A stretch of DNA of 64,000 bases from JAHBXE01 sp044222195 (GTDB taxonomy: Bacteria > Planctomycetota > Phycisphaerae > Phycisphaerales > UBA1924): assembly GCA_044222195.1 (NCBI GenBank), contig JBGANS010000004.1, forward strand, positions 186,001 to 250,000. The letters are read 5' to 3'. Shown here piece after piece: positions 41,164 through 50,301 of the stretch (the first letter of the stretch is position 1; every line of letters starts with the position of its first letter). A program made the position numbers and the translations under genes. The notes under the pieces were generated by a model. The model searched no databases, was not told the origin of the DNA, and saw nothing but the letters and a program-made list of their open reading frames with translations.

Positions 41164-44100
41164 ATGACGGATTCAGCGACACAGCCCGGCGGACCGACAC
41201 CCGCACCCCCCGCGCGGGCGGAGTTACCCAAACAGTACAAACCCACCGACCACGAGAACCGGATCCGGTCCAGATGGGAGTCTTCTGGGGCGTTCCATCC
41301 GGACCCCGAGAGGGTGATTCGGGGCGAAGCCAAGCCCTATTGCATCGTCATTCCGCCACCGAACGTCACCGATCGCCTGCATCTTGGTCACGCGCTCAAT
41401 AACACGCTCCAGGACGTGCTTATTCGTGCGCATCGCATGATGGGCTACGAAACCCTGTGGATGCCCGGCACCGACCACGCCGGGATCGCGACGCAGGCTG
41501 TTGTCGAGAAGCGCCTCCGCAAAGAGGGCAAGCTCAAGGGCCCATTGCGCGAATCCATGAAACGCGAAGAGTTCATCGCCACGGTCCAGGCCTTCAAGGA
41601 TGAATACGAGGCGACGATCACAGGCCAGCTCAAGGCCATGGGGTGCTCGTGTGATTGGGAGCGGCAGCGGTTCACGATGGATGAGCAGTGTGCAGCGGCG
41701 GTCTACGAGGCCTTTTTCCGGCTTTTCAAGGACGGTCTGATTTATCGCGGAAAGCGTTTGGTGAACTGGGACCCGGTGCTGCAAACGGCGGTGGCGGATG
41801 ATGAGTGCTACGAGGAAGAGGTCGATGCGCAGTTCTATTACCTGCGATATCCACTGGTGCACCCGCACGGCGCAGTAACGAATCGCGAGCTGGCCCGCGG
41901 CAAGACGGGACCCGAGGATGCAGTGCCGGTCACATGGTCGGAACTGCGAGCCCGCGGCTGGCCGGGGCACATCGACGCCGAGCACCAGGATGAGAAGGAA
42001 GCCTGGGTGACCGTCGCGACGACGCGGCCAGAAACGTACCTCGGCGACACCGCGGTGGCGGTGAATCCGCGCGACCCGCGGGCCAAGGCGCTGCGCGGCC
42101 TGAATGTGGAACTGCCGCTGGTGGGTCGCATCATCCCGATCGTGGAGGATGACTATGTGGTCTTGCCGGCAGCGATGCAGGCCGATCCCGAGGCCGCGGA
42201 GAAGGATCCGAAGGCGAGGTTTGCGACGGGCTTCCTGAAGGTGACACCGGCTCACGATCCGAATGACTACGAGATCGGAATCCGGCACAAGCTTGAGAAG
42301 ATCAACATCTTCGCTCCCGATGCGTCGATCAGTGACAAGCACGGGTGGAGCGATGTCGGCGATGCGCACATCCTGGTCGGAAAGAAGCGTGAAGATGCGC
42401 GGAAGCTCGTGGTGAAGGAGTTCGAGGCCCGCGGCCTGTTCGAGCGTGCGGCGCCCTATCGCCACAGCGTGAAGCACTCCGATCGGTCGAAGGCGGTGAT
42501 CGAGCCCTACCTGAGCGATCAGTGGTATGTGAAGGTGACGGACGAGAAGATGCGGGGATCGGCGCTGCGTGCAATGACACCAGACCAACGCACCGCCCAC
42601 TCTTCCAGCGGAACCGCGACCGTCAGGGAGCGGACACCAAAAGCCACCAAGGACGACGCCTCATCGAGTGCCGCATCCGACGGCGATCTCTGTTTCTATC
42701 CATCGCGCTACGCCAAGACCTTCGAGATGTGGCACGAGGGGATCCGCGACTGGTGCATTTCGCGGCAGCTCTGGTGGGGCCACCAGATTCCGGTGTGGCG
42801 CTCCGGGCCGGTGTGGGTCGGCAAGCCGGACCTACTAGGTCGGTTGCGTAACTGGCAAACAAGCGGCCGCTTGGCTTTCCGCTACGAATCAGACCCTTTG
42901 AAAGTCGCCGCGATACTAAGAGAACCACATCCGAATCCGCAAAAAGCCGCTTCAATTTCAGACTTTGATCACGCGAAGGCACAGGAACCAGCGACGTTCT
43001 TTGTCTGCCCTCGCAACCTAGCTGACAAGGAAGTGGTCCATGCGATCGAAGCTGCCGGTTTGCAGCGCGACCCCGACGTCCTCGACACCTGGTTCTCCTC
43101 CGGCCTCTGGCCGATCTCGACCATGGGCTGGCCCAACGACACGCCGCTGCTGCGCGCCTTCAACCCGTCCTCCACGCTCTGCACCGCCCGCGAGATCATC
43201 ACGCTCTGGGTTTCGCGGATGGTGATGTTCAATCGGTATCTGATGCCGGACAGTGGGTCGGCTGACCCGTCGCAAGCGACCGGAGGCGCACCCTCTGGTG
43301 GTCGGCAGGTTCCGCTCCCTGACGGTCGCGGTTCCGCAGGATTGAATGAGAATGGTCGCGGAACCGGCCCTCTCCCCTTCCGCGATGTCTTCATCCACGC
43401 CCTCATCATGGATGGCGCTGGCCAGAAAATGTCCAAGTCCCTCGGCAACGGTGTGGACCCGCTCGACATCATCGAGTCCCACGGTGCCGACGCCATGCGC
43501 TTCGTCCTCTGCCAGATGACCACGCAGACCCAGGACGTCCGCATGCCCGTCAACAAGGGCCCCAACGGCAAGAACACCAGCCCGAAGTTCGACATCGGAC
43601 GGAACTTCTGCAACAAGCTGTGGAACGCGAGCCGGTTTGTGATGGGGATGCTGGAGGGGGAGAGCGAGACAGCGAAACAGCGACTCAGCGAGACAGGGAG
43701 GGCAGGCAAAAGAAGCCTGATCGATCGTTGGATGCTGTCGCGTTTGGCCGCGGCGGTGGAGCAGGTGGACAAGGCCTTGGCCGGATACGAGTACAGCGAG
43801 TATGCGCAGACGCTCTACGACCTGATGTGGCGGGACTTCTGCGACTGGTACCTCGAAGGGATCAAGCCGACGGTCGCCGCGGATGCCGGTCAACGGGCGG
43901 TGCTGGCTCATGCGATGGAAGCGATCGTGCGGCTGCTGCATCCCGCCGCGCCGTTCATCACCGAAGCGATCTGGGAGCGACTGAAGGAGATCGAAACGGC
44001 GCTCGTGGCGGGGATTGAGCTGGGGCCGTCGCGCAAGGGCGGGCTATTGGCGACGGCCGGTTGGCCGCGCGTGGATGGTTCGCTGCGCGACGCCGCGGCC

Positions 44101-44544
44101 GAATCACAGTTCGAACGGCTCCGGTCGCTGGTGACGGCGATCCGCGAAGTGCGGGCTCAGCACAACGTGCCGCCCAAACGCCGCGTCACGCTCCACGTTT
44201 CCGCCGCGTTCTCCCGCGAAGAGACCTCGCTCATCGAGACTCTCGCGGGCGTAGAGGGCATCACCACCGACAAGGCGCCGGCCGACTCCGCGCCGTTCTC
44301 CTTTGGGGGGGCCGAACTCCGCCTCTCCAATCTCGCCGACGCTGTGGATGCGGAAACCGAAAGAGCCCGCCTGGAAAAGACCATCGCCGATGCGAGCAAG
44401 ACGATCGCGACGCTGGAAAACCGGCTCAACAACCCCGGTTATGCCCAGAAGGCCCCGCCCGCCATGGTTGAACAGACCAAGTCCCAACTCGCAAAGGCAC
44501 AGGCGGACCGCGATGCCGCGGCCGCATCGCTCGCCAAGCTTTAA
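41164..44544 (+). CDS. valS: Valyl-tRNA synthetase
   Basis: Class I synthetase charging tRNA-Val, 1126 residues (usual about 880-960). HLGH signature in NVTDRLHLGHALN (about residue 72), editing domain, GQKMSKSLGNGVDP (KMSKS at about 755), anticodon-binding domain and the C-terminal coiled coil LEKTIADASKTIATLENRL. The excess length comes from in-frame insertions at about 42590-42675, 43247-43372 and 43655-43720, the first two of which contain an exact 27-base inverted repeat. Active-site motifs are intact so the enzyme should work. TAAACT lies 9 bases before the ATG. A tRNA-Val gene is also in the window (56850). Confidence 0.95.
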   Translation: MTDSATQPGGPTPAPPARAELPKQYKPTDHENRIRSRWESSGAFHPDPERVIRGEAKPYCIVIPPPNVTDRLHLGHALNNTLQDVLIRAHRMMGYETLWMPGTDHAGIATQAVVEKRLRKEGKLKGPLRESMKREEFIATVQAFKDEYEATITGQLKAMGCSCDWERQRFTMDEQCAAAVYEAFFRLFKDGLIYRGKRLVNWDPVLQTAVADDECYEEEVDAQFYYLRYPLVHPHGAVTNRELARGKTGPEDAVPVTWSELRARGWPGHIDAEHQDEKEAWVTVATTRPETYLGDTAVAVNPRDPRAKALRGLNVELPLVGRIIPIVEDDYVVLPAAMQADPEAAEKDPKARFATGFLKVTPAHDPNDYEIGIRHKLEKINIFAPDASISDKHGWSDVGDAHILVGKKREDARKLVVKEFEARGLFERAAPYRHSVKHSDRSKAVIEPYLSDQWYVKVTDEKMRGSALRAMTPDQRTAHSSSGTATVRERTPKATKDDASSSAASDGDLCFYPSRYAKTFEMWHEGIRDWCISRQLWWGHQIPVWRSGPVWVGKPDLLGRLRNWQTSGRLAFRYESDPLKVAAILREPHPNPQKAASISDFDHAKAQEPATFFVCPRNLADKEVVHAIEAAGLQRDPDVLDTWFSSGLWPISTMGWPNDTPLLRAFNPSSTLCTAREIITLWVSRMVMFNRYLMPDSGSADPSQATGGAPSGGRQVPLPDGRGSAGLNENGRGTGPLPFRDVFIHALIMDGAGQKMSKSLGNGVDPLDIIESHGADAMRFVLCQMTTQTQDVRMPVNKGPNGKNTSPKFDIGRNFCNKLWNASRFVMGMLEGESETAKQRLSETGRAGKRSLIDRWMLSRLAAAVEQVDKALAGYEYSEYAQTLYDLMWRDFCDWYLEGIKPTVAADAGQRAVLAHAMEAIVRLLHPAAPFITEAIWERLKEIETALVAGIELGPSRKGGLLATAGWPRVDGSLRDAAAESQFERLRSLVTAIREVRAQHNVPPKRRVTLHVSAAFSREETSLIETLAGVEGITTDKAPADSAPFSFGGAELRLSNLADAVDAETERARLEKTIADASKTIATLENRLNNPGYAQKAPPAMVEQTKSQLAKAQADRDAAAASLAKL
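42608..42634 (-). repeat. 27-base intragenic repeat in valS, copy A
   Basis: Begins GCGGAACCGCGACCGTC on the + strand and ends AGGGAGCGGA. It is the exact reverse complement of 43311-43337. It encodes part of a non-conserved insertion (about 42590-42675) between the editing-domain segment MTPDQRT and DGDLCFYPSRYAKTF. Confidence 0.8.
43311..43337 (+). repeat. 27-base intragenic repeat in valS, copy B
   Basis: Begins TCCGCTCCCTGACGGTC and ends GCGGTTCCGC. It lies in a second insertion (about 43247-43372) of roughly 42 residues just before the conserved FRDVFIHALIMDG segment and the KMSKS loop. Followed by a further GGTCGCGGAACCGG phrase at 43354-43367 that repeats part of the element in altered form. 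Confidence 0.8.
43655..43720 (+). repeat. Low-complexity insertion in valS
   Basis: The DNA alternates GCGAGACAGCGAAACAGCGA-type units, giving ESETAKQRLSETGRAGKR between VMGMLEG and LIDRWMLSRL. It looks like a third in-frame repeat insertion in the same gene. Confidence 0.45.
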
Positions 44545-44558
44545 GGGCAGGACACCGG

Positions 44559-45740
44559 TTGATACCCGAAGCGCGTGACTCCGATTCGTTGCCGGTGCAA
44601 GGTGCGGCGAAGACCCAACATCGCTGGCCGAAGGTACCCGACACCCGTTCAACTCGTTCGAGACGGGTACCCGAGAGCCGCGAACCGCGGGCGGCAGCCC
44701 TGGTGAACTTGGTCGCGGTATTACTCGTTCCCGCCTGTGCCCCCACTCCTCAACGTTCCTCACCGTCGCAGTTTCGCTCGCCCAGCGTCGTTGAAAGCAC
44801 GGTCCCGTGGCAGTTTGAGAGCGCCGACGGCGCCCTCATACGCACCCGTCACTACCGACTGTTCACAACCGACGCATCCTCACTCCGCCACTCTCTCCCC
44901 GAGTTTCTTGAACTCGCATTGAACCAATACACCTCCGCGCTCGCCACACCCGCACTCCCGCGACCGGACCTCAAACTCGACACGTTCCTGATGGCCGACC
45001 GTTCACAGTGGTCCAGCCTCACCCGCCAGATCATGGGAATCAACGCGGGGCCCTATCTCCGCATCCAGAGGGGCGGTTTCAGCTCCGGCGGCCGGGCATT
45101 GCTCTTTGCCATCGGTCCCCGCGACACGCTCGCCATTGCCGCGCATGAAGGCTGGCATCAGTACACACAGCGCGCGTTCAAGGACGAGCTTCCCGTCTGG
45201 CTCGAGGAGGGCATCGCGGCGTACATGGAGGGTTTCACTTTCGATGCAGGGTCGTCCGGCCCCAGCGGCGAACCCATGCCGGTGTTCAAGCCCTGGGCCA
45301 ATCCCGAGCGCTTTGAGCAGCTCGGCGCGGCGGTCAAGGCCGAACGCGTCATGCCCCTGCGTCAGCTCCTTGACACGAGCCCCACCGCGCTCCTCGCCTT
45401 TGACACCGACACGGCCCTGACGTATTACGCACAGACATGGGCCCTCGTTCTCTTTCTTGTTGAAGGGCCGGGGTCAGCCTCGTATGCGCCATCGCTCTCC
45501 CGCATCCTTCATGATGCCTCCTCAGGGCGGCTGCGCCCCGCGATCGATCGACGCCTTGGCGCTGGTGCATCACAGCTCCTTGCCCGCGAACGGCGCGGGC
45601 CGGAGCTTTTCTCCGCCTACTTCACGTCCGACCTCGCAGCCGCGGAAGTGGCTTACGACGGGTTCCTTCGCATGATCGCCCGGGGGTCGAAGGATCGGAT
45701 CCTGATGGGTGTGCCGCCGTACGAACCCCACGCACGGTGA
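44559..45740 (+). CDS. Predicted lipoprotein, gluzincin-like metallopeptidase (DUF1570-type)
   Basis: Up to 393 residues. AIAAHEGWHQYTQRAFKDELPVWLEEGIAAYMEGF (about 195-230) holds HExxH with a downstream E, the zinc-ligand arrangement of gluzincin peptidases and of the planctomycete DUF1570 group. The N-terminal AALVNLVAVLLVPAC is a lipoprotein signal. The start is uncertain: TTG 44559 gives a long Arg-rich head, TTG 44589 is also in frame, and GTG 44703 would start right at the hydrophobic core. The head region contains GTACCCGA twice (near 44635 and 44667). Follows valS by 14 bases. Confidence 0.65.
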   Translation: MIPEARDSDSLPVQGAAKTQHRWPKVPDTRSTRSRRVPESREPRAAALVNLVAVLLVPACAPTPQRSSPSQFRSPSVVESTVPWQFESADGALIRTRHYRLFTTDASSLRHSLPEFLELALNQYTSALATPALPRPDLKLDTFLMADRSQWSSLTRQIMGINAGPYLRIQRGGFSSGGRALLFAIGPRDTLAIAAHEGWHQYTQRAFKDELPVWLEEGIAAYMEGFTFDAGSSGPSGEPMPVFKPWANPERFEQLGAAVKAERVMPLRQLLDTSPTALLAFDTDTALTYYAQTWALVLFLVEGPGSASYAPSLSRILHDASSGRLRPAIDRRLGAGASQLLARERRGPELFSAYFTSDLAAAEVAYDGFLRMIARGSKDRILMGVPPYEPHAR

Positions 45741-45778
45741 GCGACATTGATCCGTCCGTCGCGAGAGAGCGATTCGGC

Positions 45779-45801
45779 GCGCACGTGCGAACGTGCGCTT
45801 T
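45779..45801. terminator. Terminator between the metallopeptidase-like gene and ftsI
   Basis: GCGCACGT, GCGA tetraloop, ACGTGCGC, then TTT: an 8-base-pair perfect stem with a stable GNRA-type loop in the 103-base gap between convergent genes. On the + strand it is followed by a short T-run. Confidence 0.6.
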
Positions 45802-45843
45802 CCACCGGATTGACGGTTTGTCTTTACCCCGAGTTCCGCTGTC

Positions 45844-47931
45844 CTACTCGCCGATGGGACCGCTTGGCGCCGCCATGCTCGCTTCTGGCGATGGTGGCAC
45901 GCCGAGGTACGTCAGGCTCCGCTCCAGCACTCGCCGCACGACCGGGCCCGCGGTGTGAGAACCGAAGTGCTGCAGCTTGGGCCGCAGTTCCGGACCCGGG
46001 TCGTCGATGACGACCAGGCACACAAGTCGGGGATTCTCCGTCGGTCCAGCGGCAATAAAGCTCGAGTTGAACTGCTTCTCGAAGTAACCCTTGTTACCTG
46101 CGGGCTTGCGCTTTCCCTTGGGTGGCTTTCCAAGCGCGATCTGCGCGGTTCCTGACTTTCCAAAGATGGCGTACCGCCAGTGCGACTCGGTCTTGTCCTT
46201 CTCGGCCATCCGCTTTTCCATCTGCGCCGCGGCGAGCGAGAGCACCTCCCGCACGGACTGGGCGACGTCATGGTCGACGACCCGATGAAACATCTCCGGA
46301 CGATCCGGGAACTCCGGGGCGGTCAGCCGTGCCACCGGCAATGTCCCCGCCAGTGAGCCCTTTCTCGCGAAGATACAGAACGCCCGTGCCATCTGCACCG
46401 GGGTGACGGCGACTTCCTGCCCGAACGAAACCGACGTCTGCGTCCACTGCGTCCACCGGCTCCGCGGCGTCAGGATTCCCGGTGTTTCAGCCGGCAACCC
46501 GACGTTCGTTCTCGACCCGAACCCGAAGCTGACCACGGCGCTTCGCAGCTGGTCGCGGGAGACCCGCAGGGCGCCTTGAGACATCCCGATGTTCGAAGAT
46601 TGCAGCAGAACATCCCGCCACGAGAGTTGGGCGAACTTGTGCACATCGTGGATGGTTCGGCCATATGGGGTCGTCCACGAACCCATTCCTGTCGAGAGCG
46701 TCTCGCTCTCGCGGACGCCGCCGAGCTGCGTGACCGCGGCCCACACAAACGGCTTGAACGTCGAACCCGGTTCGTACACATCTTGCACGCACCGGTTCCG
46801 TCCAAGCGCCGGGTCAATCTCCCGCATCGGATCGGCGAATATGGTGATGTACCGCTCGCCACTTCCGCCGCCGCCCGACCCATCCGCATTCGCCCAGGGG
46901 AAAGGAACGGCCTCCGGGACGTGCCGGACGACATCCGCCATCGCAAGGATCTCGCCCGTTATCGAATCCATCACGACCAGTCGCCCACCCGCGGCATTGT
47001 TCTCGTACACGCCGCGGACCAGTTCCTCGGTTGAGAGGCGCTGGATCTCAAGGTCGATCGAAAGCCGAAGGGGCGCGCCTGCCGCCGGGGGCGAATACGA
47101 GTCGGGCTCCATCCACAGGGGTCGGCCCACTGAGTCTCGAACAAACGAAACCTTGCCGGCCTGACCCGTCAACGCCTTGTCGTGAGATCGTTCCGCACCG
47201 CTCTGAGGCTCCGGCAGTGCACCAAGTTTTCCGATGATCGGGGCGACCGCCGAGCCGCCGGGGTATTCGCGTACCAACCGCGGTTCGAGATGCACGCCCT
47301 TGGCCTTGAGCGCCCGAACCGCGTCGGCGGCTTCCTCGCTGACGACACCGCTCACACGGACGTACCGGATCAGGTGAAGGGCAGGTTCTTGAGCAACCTC
47401 GTCATCTACCGAAATCGTATCGGCGGGCACTTCAAGACTGACGCCAACGACACTTGCCGCAGGCTCGGGCTTTGGTTCCAGTCCCACGATCGATCCCAAC
47501 CATCGGCGGACCGAGGGGGGGGCGGGCGCGGGCTCGGGAGGCATGAGGGCAGCGCGCCGTTTGTTTTCCGCCATCGACAGGAGGATCTTCTCACCAAACT
47601 GCTCGGCGGGAATGCCCATCGCTTCGGACAGCCGGTAGATCTCTGCGTCGCACTCTTGGGCCGGAAACTCCGTCGGATCGATGAACACCTGCCAGCCGAA
47701 CTGAGAGGTGGCGAGCGGCCGACCGCGTCGGTCCTGGATCGGGCCCCGCTCGGCGCTGACGCCCACCGTGGAAATCCGGGGCTGAACCTGGTCGACGAGT
47801 TTGGTCCCGGGTGCAACCTGGAGTTGCACGACGCGGGCGATCATCACGATCAGGCCAACACTGACGAGGCCAACGATGGCGCGGGCGGAAATGTCGACGG
47901 TGTTAGGCCTGGAGGCAGGAGAGTCGCTCAC
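45844..47931 (-). CDS. ftsI: Peptidoglycan transpeptidase FtsI / PBP3-like
   Basis: Division-specific class B penicillin-binding protein of 695 residues that cross-links septal peptidoglycan. One N-terminal membrane helix (about 15-37), the dimerisation domain with ERGPIQDRRGRPLA, and the transpeptidase domain with PGSTFKPF (active Ser near residue 390), SSN (near 443) and KSGTAQ (near 591). A Pro-rich insert (PPEPAPAPPS) lies in the N-terminal domain. Overlaps the ftsL-like gene by 4 bases. Its presence argues that this planctomycete builds a peptidoglycan septum. Confidence 0.92.
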   Translation of the reverse strand: MSDSPASRPNTVDISARAIVGLVSVGLIVMIARVVQLQVAPGTKLVDQVQPRISTVGVSAERGPIQDRRGRPLATSQFGWQVFIDPTEFPAQECDAEIYRLSEAMGIPAEQFGEKILLSMAENKRRAALMPPEPAPAPPSVRRWLGSIVGLEPKPEPAASVVGVSLEVPADTISVDDEVAQEPALHLIRYVRVSGVVSEEAADAVRALKAKGVHLEPRLVREYPGGSAVAPIIGKLGALPEPQSGAERSHDKALTGQAGKVSFVRDSVGRPLWMEPDSYSPPAAGAPLRLSIDLEIQRLSTEELVRGVYENNAAGGRLVVMDSITGEILAMADVVRHVPEAVPFPWANADGSGGGGSGERYITIFADPMREIDPALGRNRCVQDVYEPGSTFKPFVWAAVTQLGGVRESETLSTGMGSWTTPYGRTIHDVHKFAQLSWRDVLLQSSNIGMSQGALRVSRDQLRSAVVSFGFGSRTNVGLPAETPGILTPRSRWTQWTQTSVSFGQEVAVTPVQMARAFCIFARKGSLAGTLPVARLTAPEFPDRPEMFHRVVDHDVAQSVREVLSLAAAQMEKRMAEKDKTESHWRYAIFGKSGTAQIALGKPPKGKRKPAGNKGYFEKQFNSSFIAAGPTENPRLVCLVVIDDPGPELRPKLQHFGSHTAGPVVRRVLERSLTYLGVPPSPEASMAAPSGPIGE

Positions 47932-48218
47932 CGGTCCTCCTCCCGGTGGAGTGCGACCTGCGGAGGACTGGCCGTACCCCGCTCACCCACCAGCGGCTTC
48001 ATGGGATTGATGCGGGCAGCCATTTCCAGGACACGTTCGGGATTGACGCTGGTAGAGATGGCCGCGCGGACACGTGAGGTGTCCTGGTCTATCCGGACGG
48101 CCCGGAGGCGGGATTGAGCGAGTTCGTACGCCGCCTGTGTCCGCATCTGGCGGACGGCCAGCAGCGCACTGGCGCATACTCCCAAGGACACAATGAGAAC
48201 CGCCAGCTTGCCGAACAC
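47928..48218 (-). CDS. FtsL-like small division protein
   Basis: A 96-residue bitopic protein: short head, hydrophobic helix (LAVLIVSLGVCASALLAV, about 5-22), and a periplasmic helix with QSRLRAVRIDQDTSRVRAAI that could form a coiled coil. Sequence similarity to FtsL is too low to see, but size, topology and position directly before ftsI in the order rsmH-X-ftsL-ftsI match the cell-wall cluster. Start GTG with AGGAG upstream. Confidence 0.65.
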   Translation of the reverse strand: MFGKLAVLIVSLGVCASALLAVRQMRTQAAYELAQSRLRAVRIDQDTSRVRAAISTSVNPERVLEMAARINPMKPLVGERGTASPPQVALHREEDR

Positions 48219-48254
48219 GATTGTCTCCTGCCCTTGCGTTCCAGGAGTGTCCGG

Positions 48255-49274
48255 TTAGCTCCGCTTGGCCGGGATCTTCAGCACTGTTCCGGCCGAGATC
48301 GAATCCTCATCGTCAAGCTTGTTGAGCTCGGCGATTTCCTGCCACCGGCGCGAGGTGCCAAGCGTCTTGAGCGAAATATCGCCGAGCGTGTCGCCCTGGC
48401 GAACGGTGTAGCTGGCGAGTTCGATCTTGGGCTTGCCCCGGTCGGCCGGTGCGGCCTTCGGCGCTGCGGGCTTGGCCTCGCCCGGCGCGGGCTTGATGAT
48501 CTTGACTTCCGGATTCTGACCGTTGCCAGACGCAACCGCGCGCCCGAGCAAGACCTCTTTGGACGGGATCTTGATGCTTGAACCGACGCGGATGGTCCCG
48601 GCGTTGTCCATTCCGTTGAACTTCGCGAGCTGCTTCCAGAGATTGCCCGTGCCGTAATACTTGTTGGTGATCTGAAAGAGCGATTCGCCGGACTTCACCA
48701 CGTGCGTCTTGAGCGGCTCAATTGGGCCGAGATTGGGATACACGATCTTGGGGTTGGCCTGCGCGACGGGAACGCTTTTGGGCTCCGACTTGGGAAGTTC
48801 GAAGGACCATGAACCATCCGGGTTGCGGACCAGGTTTCCCCCGTTGTTCCGGATCGCATCGTGCAACGTGCCGTCGGCCGTGCGAATCGGGTCGCTTCCA
48901 GCGGGAGGATTGACAGGCGCGCTGGTTGGCGTGGTCCCTGGCGATTGGACGCCGCCGCCAACGGCTATCGGGGCCGGGGGATTGGCCGCAGGAGGGTTGG
49001 CGGCAGAAGGATTGGCGGCGGGCGGACTTGCCTGCGGCCCCAGGATCAGCTGCAACGCGGGGTCGTTGGTCGGGGCCGTTGCGATTCGAGACTCGGCCGC
49101 CGGTCCCGGCGCGGGTATCGGGGCGACTGACACCGGTGGCGTCTCGGGCTCGACCTTCGCGATCTTGGCTTTCCGGGCGCCGGAGAGGTGATCGCTGATC
49201 AGCACTCCCACAAGAAGGACCAGGGAGAAACCGACGATGAGTGCCAGCTTTTGTTCACGCGTCACGCCACGCAT
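48255..49274 (-). CDS. Membrane-anchored protein with two LysM domains
   Basis: A 339-residue protein: one N-terminal helix (LALIVGFSLVLLVGVLI), a long Pro/Ala linker with a short repeat (PPAANPSAANPPAANPPAP), a first LysM (HVVKSGESLFQITNKYYG...IKIPS, about 192-238) and a second LysM (YTVRQGDTLGDISLKTLG...VLKIP, about 288-336). LysM binds N-acetylglucosamine of peptidoglycan. The gene sits between rsmH and ftsL, an unusual insertion in this cluster, which suggests a role at the cell wall or septum. Confidence 0.82.
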   Translation of the reverse strand: MRGVTREQKLALIVGFSLVLLVGVLISDHLSGARKAKIAKVEPETPPVSVAPIPAPGPAAESRIATAPTNDPALQLILGPQASPPAANPSAANPPAANPPAPIAVGGGVQSPGTTPTSAPVNPPAGSDPIRTADGTLHDAIRNNGGNLVRNPDGSWSFELPKSEPKSVPVAQANPKIVYPNLGPIEPLKTHVVKSGESLFQITNKYYGTGNLWKQLAKFNGMDNAGTIRVGSSIKIPSKEVLLGRAVASGNGQNPEVKIIKPAPGEAKPAAPKAAPADRGKPKIELASYTVRQGDTLGDISLKTLGTSRRWQEIAELNKLDDEDSISAGTVLKIPAKRS

Positions 49275-49377
49275 CCTTGCGAGGGCCCCGTGAGGGGCGG
49301 TTTTATTGTCGGGCCGGCCTTGGCCCGGACGAATCAGAATAGCAATTCCCGTCTCGGCCCGTCGGCCGAACCGGAAC

Positions 49378-50295
49378 TCACCCTGCCAACCGAATCGTTC
49401 TCAGCTTGGCCGAACGAGACCTCGGATTGGCTGACACCTCGGCCTCCGACGCTTCCACATGACCCTTGCCGGCCGCGGCACCCTTTGCCACCAACGCAGC
49501 AAAGCTGGCCTTCACCAGCCGGTCTTCGAGAGAATGGAACGAAACTACCGACACTCGCGCCCCTGCATTCAGCCACGCCCGTCCGACCGACCTCCCCCGC
49601 TCGATGCCCGCCAACAGTGCGCCCAAGCTCCCGAGCTCGTCGTTCACGGCGATCCGGAACGCCTGAAAGGTCTTGGTCGCCGGGTCGATCGCGGTGTTCT
49701 TCCTGCCCACGACCGATCGCACGATGTCCGCAAGCTGGCGCGTCGTGGATATCGGCCCGGCGAGCCGGGTTTCGACAAGTTTTCGAGCCACTCGCCCCGC
49801 GGCCGGTTCTTCGCCGTATTCCCGGATGATTCGGGCAAGCTCGGCTTCCGTGCCGGACGCGATCAAGTCCGCCGCGGAGACCGGGGCTGAGGGGTCCAGC
49901 CTCATGTCCAAGGGGCCGTCTTTTTGGAACGAGAACCCCCGTTCCCCGGCGTCCATCTGGTTGGAAGAAAACCCGAGATCTGCAAGCACCATGTCGGCCC
50001 TGAGGTCGGCTTCGATCATTTTCCGCGGGATGTCGGCAAAGTTGCCCTGCCATGACAGGACTTTGGCGAGGGGGTTCGCCGCGGCAACCGCCTTCGCGGC
50101 GTGAATGAGGTTGCCCGCATCGGCATCGTTCAGGACGACCGTTCCACGATTCAGTCCGGCGGCGACGAACGCCGCGTGGCCGCCAAGCCCGGCTGTGCAG
50201 TCCACGAAGGTCTGGCCCGATTGAGGTTCCAACGCAGCCACGACCTCCTGAAGGAGTACCGGGATGTGACCTGGAGCATGGGAGGGTCTTTGCAC
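49378..50295 (-). CDS. rsmH: 16S rRNA m4C1402 methyltransferase RsmH (MraW)
   Basis: A 305-residue SAM-dependent enzyme that methylates N4 of C1402 in 16S rRNA. GHIPVLLQEVVAAL, DCTAGLGGHA (SAM site), ADLGFSSNQMD, GFSFQKDGPLDMRLD and VSFHSLEDRLVK are all family hallmarks in the right order. GTG 50295 is chosen because TAGTGT lies exactly 6 bases before it; the TTG at 50301 is the alternative. First gene of the rsmH-LysM-ftsL-ftsI run. Its promoter faces that of sppA within 40 bases. Confidence 0.93.
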   Translation of the reverse strand: MQRPSHAPGHIPVLLQEVVAALEPQSGQTFVDCTAGLGGHAAFVAAGLNRGTVVLNDADAGNLIHAAKAVAAANPLAKVLSWQGNFADIPRKMIEADLRADMVLADLGFSSNQMDAGERGFSFQKDGPLDMRLDPSAPVSAADLIASGTEAELARIIREYGEEPAAGRVARKLVETRLAGPISTTRQLADIVRSVVGRKNTAIDPATKTFQAFRIAVNDELGSLGALLAGIERGRSVGRAWLNAGARVSVVSFHSLEDRLVKASFAALVAKGAAAGKGHVEASEAEVSANPRSRSAKLRTIRLAG

Positions 50296-50301
50296 GCGCA
50301 A

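Noticed and set aside
45737..45958. Small + strand open frame between the metallopeptidase-like gene and ftsI
   Set aside because: It runs through a terminator hairpin and into the antisense of ftsI, with no family features.
48960..49030. Short direct repeats in the LysM gene as a CRISPR-like array
   Set aside because: They encode an Ala/Asn/Pro linker (PPAANPSAANPPAANPP) in frame, with no spacers of uniform length and no cas genes.
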